Below, one piece after another: positions 3,899 through 5,540 of a DNA stretch of 5,540 bases. The stretch covers positions 1 through 5,540 of the forward strand of contig VBLS01000163.1 in assembly GCA_005878635.1 (NCBI GenBank). The letters run 5' to 3'. A program made the translations under genes and the position numbers. How positions within the stretch are numbered: the stretch's first letter is position 1; every line of letters begins with the position of its first letter. The notes beneath the pieces were generated by a model. It was not told where the DNA came from. It saw only the letters and a program-made list of their open reading frames with translations, and searched no databases. This DNA is from Methanobacteriota archaeon. GTDB lineage: Archaea; Thermoplasmatota; Thermoplasmata; RBG-16-68-12.

Positions 3899-4657
3899 AT
3901 GAGCGCCGATTCGTGGGGGCGGATGGCCGGGTGGTACGACGCCAAGCAGGGCGACACGGGAGATTTCTGGCACCGGACCCTCATCGATCCGACGTTCCTG
4001 CGGGTCGTCGGGGACGTCCGTGGACTTTATGTTCTCGACTTGGGATGCGGGAATGGATACCTTTCGCGGCGGTTCGCGCAGGCCGGTGCGAAGGTCGTCG
4101 CCGTCGACGCCTCGGCCCCTGTCATCGAGCGGGCCCGCGCTCGAGAATCCCAAGAGCCGCTCGGGATCGAGTACCACGTCGCGGACGCGGCCCGGCTCGA
4201 GTTTCTGCGGGCCGGGACGTTGGATCTCGTGGCCTGTCACATGGCACTCATGGACATCGAGCATGCGGACGGTGCGATCGGCGAGGTAGCTCGAGTCCTC
4301 CGGACCGGCGGCCGTTTTGTCGCGAGCCTCTCCCATCCCTGCTTCGACCAAGGGCCCAGTTCCACGTGGCTGACGGAACCCCTTTTCCGTACGACGAAGG
4401 TCTGGCGAAAGATCGAGAAGTATCGAGAGCCCTTCGCCGACGAAATCCCTTGGGAAATCGCCCCGGGACAGATCGTCACCACGACGGGATACCATCGGCC
4501 TCTGTCCTGGTACGCCCGCGCGGTGCGGGGAGCGGGCCTCCTGATCCGATCGCTCGAGGAAGCCTGGCCCACCCAGGAATTTGTCGAGGGGAGTTCTCAA
4601 GGTCCGTACGTCGCCGAGATCCCGCTCCATCTCATCTTCGAGGCCATCAAAGTCTGA
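3899..4657 (+). CDS. Class I SAM-dependent methyltransferase, substrate unknown
   Basis: This 252-residue enzyme has a Rossmann-type methyltransferase core. Motif I is VLDLGCGNG (45-53), binding S-adenosylmethionine; D70 ends beta-2 (VVAVDAS) and should bind the ribose hydroxyls; VADAARL (95-100) is motif II-like; LVACHMALMDIEH (110-122) and the ARVLRTGGRFVASL stretch (131-144) complete the Methyltransf_11 pattern. The N-terminal WGRMAGWYDAKQGD and the later SLSHPCFD and TGYHRPLSWYARA are typical of an uncharacterised archaeal/bacterial group acting on small molecules (family knowledge; substrate not deducible). The open frame extends upstream to 3737, but that stretch overlaps promoter DNA and has no family residues. 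ATG 3899 fits the TATA spacing. It is divergent from thioredoxin and 214 nt ahead of the thermosome gene, without evidence of a shared operon. Confidence 0.9.
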   Translation: MSADSWGRMAGWYDAKQGDTGDFWHRTLIDPTFLRVVGDVRGLYVLDLGCGNGYLSRRFAQAGAKVVAVDASAPVIERARARESQEPLGIEYHVADAARLEFLRAGTLDLVACHMALMDIEHADGAIGEVARVLRTGGRFVASLSHPCFDQGPSSTWLTEPLFRTTKVWRKIEKYREPFADEIPWEIAPGQIVTTTGYHRPLSWYARAVRGAGLLIRSLEEAWPTQEFVEGSSQGPYVAEIPLHLIFEAIKV

Positions 4658-4707
4658 CCAAGGATCCGGGGGCATTCTCGCACGCCAGACGTCGACCGGA
4701 GGTCGCA

Positions 4708-4739
4708 GCAGGCGCCCTGCGGGAGTGTTATAGTTATTT
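4708..4739 (+). terminator. Possible methyltransferase terminator
   Basis: GCAGG-CGC-CCTGC forms a 5-bp hairpin (4708-4720) about 50 nt after the methyltransferase stop. It is followed by GGGAGTG and then an AT-rich run TTATAGTTATTT. Stem and T content are both modest, and the AT-rich part overlaps the dyad at 4727-4748. Confidence 0.3.
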
Positions 4740-4748
4740 GACTATAAC
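4727..4748. promoter_or_regulatory. Perfect AT-rich inverted repeat (8-6-8) upstream of the thermosome gene
   Basis: GTTATAGT (4727-4734) and ACTATAAC (4741-4748) are perfect reverse complements with a 6-bp spacer. They form an AT-rich island in GC-rich surroundings, 86 bp upstream of the thermosome TATA box. It may be a regulator site or part of a 3'-end structure of the methyltransferase mRNA. It does not match the archaeal heat-shock palindromes I know (for example CTAAC-N5-GTTAG of HSR1). Confidence 0.45.
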
Positions 4749-4834
4749 TTCCGCGGATGCCGACGTTCCTTCCTGTTGGGCCCTCGCGCCGGGCGGACCA
4801 ATGCCGCCTGACCCCGGTCGGCCTCCGCAATACT

Positions 4835-4841
4835 CATATAG
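4835..4841 (+). promoter_or_regulatory. Thermosome TATA box
   Basis: CATATAG is centred near 4838, giving a predicted transcript start around 4863 and a leader under 10 nt to the ATG at 4872. A second candidate, TATAGA at 4851-4856, sits too close to the ATG for usual archaeal spacing. Confidence 0.5.
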
Positions 4842-4871
4842 AAGCCCTCGTATAGACCCGCGGGAATTCTC

Positions 4872-5540
4872 ATGATGGGCGGTCAGCCAATCATCATTCT
4901 GAAGGAAGGGACCGAGCGCGAGAAGGGCAAGGGCGCGGTGTTCAACAACATCGCGGCGGCGCGCGCGGTCGCGGATGCGGTCAAGTCGACCCTGGGGCCG
5001 AAGGGCATGGACAAGATGCTCGTCGACTCCCTCGGCGACGTGACAATCACGAACGACGGGGTCACGATCCTCAAGGAAATCGAGATCGAGCACCCGACCG
5101 CGAAGATGCTCGTCGAGGTCGCCAAGACCCAAGACGACGAGGTCGGGGACGGGACGACGAGCGCCGTCGTCCTCGCGGGCGAGCTGCTCAAACAGGCCGA
5201 GTCTCTAATCGAGCAAGAGGTCCACCCGACGATCATCGTGAATGGGTACCGGATGGCGGCCACGGAGGCGGTCCGCCGGCTGCGGGAACTTGCCTTCGAC
5301 GTCAAGAGGACGGACAAGGAGACCCTGCGCTCGATCGCCCGCACCGCGATGTCGGGTCGGAGCGTTGGCGAGAACGCGGACTTCCTCAGCGGCATCGCCG
5401 TCGACGCCGTCCAGGCGATCGTGGACGAGGTGGCCGGCAAGCTTCGCGCCGACGTCGACAACGTCCTGGTCCAGAAGAAGCACGGCGGGAACCAGAAAGA
5501 CACCGCCATGATCGACGGCATCGTCCTCGACAAGGAGCGG
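4872..5540 (+). CDS. thsA: Thermosome subunit (group II chaperonin), 3' end outside window
   Basis: The first 223 residues of a chaperonin of usually about 540 are present. Group II chaperonins form double rings that fold proteins with ATP in the archaeal cytosol. All three TCP-1 signatures of the equatorial domain are visible: KSTLGPKGMDKML (38-50), ITNDGVTILKEIEIEHP (59-75) and QDDEVGDGTTS (87-97), including nucleotide-contacting residues in LGPKG, NDG and GDGTT. The intermediate domain starts near 145 (KRTDKETLRSIARTAMSGRS), and the apical side begins towards the window end. The start is one of two adjacent ATGs (4872 or 4875); the conserved N-terminus GGQPIIILKEGTERE follows at once. The subunit letter is uncertain because archaea carry several paralogues. 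The AT-rich dyad at 4727 may bear on its regulation. Confidence 0.97.
   Translation, partial: MMGGQPIIILKEGTEREKGKGAVFNNIAAARAVADAVKSTLGPKGMDKMLVDSLGDVTITNDGVTILKEIEIEHPTAKMLVEVAKTQDDEVGDGTTSAVVLAGELLKQAESLIEQEVHPTIIVNGYRMAATEAVRRLRELAFDVKRTDKETLRSIARTAMSGRSVGENADFLSGIAVDAVQAIVDEVAGKLRADVDNVLVQKKHGGNQKDTAMIDGIVLDKER

Noticed and set aside
3812..4675. Minus-strand 287-codon and plus-strand 332-codon (3877-4875) frames over the methyltransferase
   Set aside because: Both overlap the well-supported methyltransferase gene in other frames and show no domain.
4597..4830. Minus-strand 77-codon frame in the methyltransferase-thermosome gap
   Set aside because: It begins inside the methyltransferase antisense, crosses the AT-rich dyad, has low-complexity Arg/Gly content and no promoter-like sequence in a suitable place.
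4867..4872. TTCTCA at the thermosome start codon, identical to the half-site at the regulator promoter
   Set aside because: A single 6-bp match is expected by chance in a window this size, and no partner half-site is present.

Overview
The window comes from a GC-rich archaeon, most likely an uncultured euryarchaeote of the Thermoplasmata kind (the lineage is inference; the domain is well supported). It carries a group II chaperonin (thermosome), an aspartate carbamoyltransferase with a zinc-binding regulatory chain encoded just behind it, a short archaeal PRC-barrel protein, and archaeal TATA-like boxes about 25-30 nt ahead of several start codons, which implies leaderless or nearly leaderless mRNAs.

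Layout. Positions 1-3734 read on the minus strand, so transcription runs from high to low coordinates. In that direction they are: a thioredoxin gene broken by a frameshift (3389-3734); a 53-residue cysteine-rich protein (3184-3345); a winged-helix regulator (2689-3069) with an elaborate inverted-repeat upstream region and a hairpin plus T-rich terminator; an unrecognised 71-residue protein (2256-2471) with its own strong TATA box; the pyrB-pyrI pair (1233-2165 and 781-1236, overlapping by ATGA); a PRC-barrel protein (352-636); and a ParB/sulfiredoxin-fold protein resembling the archaeal free serine kinase SerK (1-300), whose C-terminus lies outside the window. From 3899 the plus strand carries a class I SAM-dependent methyltransferase (3899-4657) and the first 223 codons of a thermosome subunit (4872-5540). 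Thioredoxin and methyltransferase are divergent.

Functionally most of this is housekeeping: pyrimidine synthesis, protein folding, possibly serine or cysteine metabolism, possibly cell division or envelope (PRC-barrel). The less ordinary part is 2480-3740: a thioredoxin, a small Cys-rich possible metal- or redox-binding protein and a DNA-binding regulator lie consecutively. The two promoters at 2495 and 3116 each carry a perfect long dyad (8- or 9-bp arms, 6-bp spacer) at almost the same distance upstream of the TATA box. No CRISPR array, tRNA, rRNA, insertion sequence or phage gene was seen, and no gene-free stretch exceeds 300 bases; the longest (2472-2688 and 4658-4871) hold the dyads, hairpins and promoters listed.
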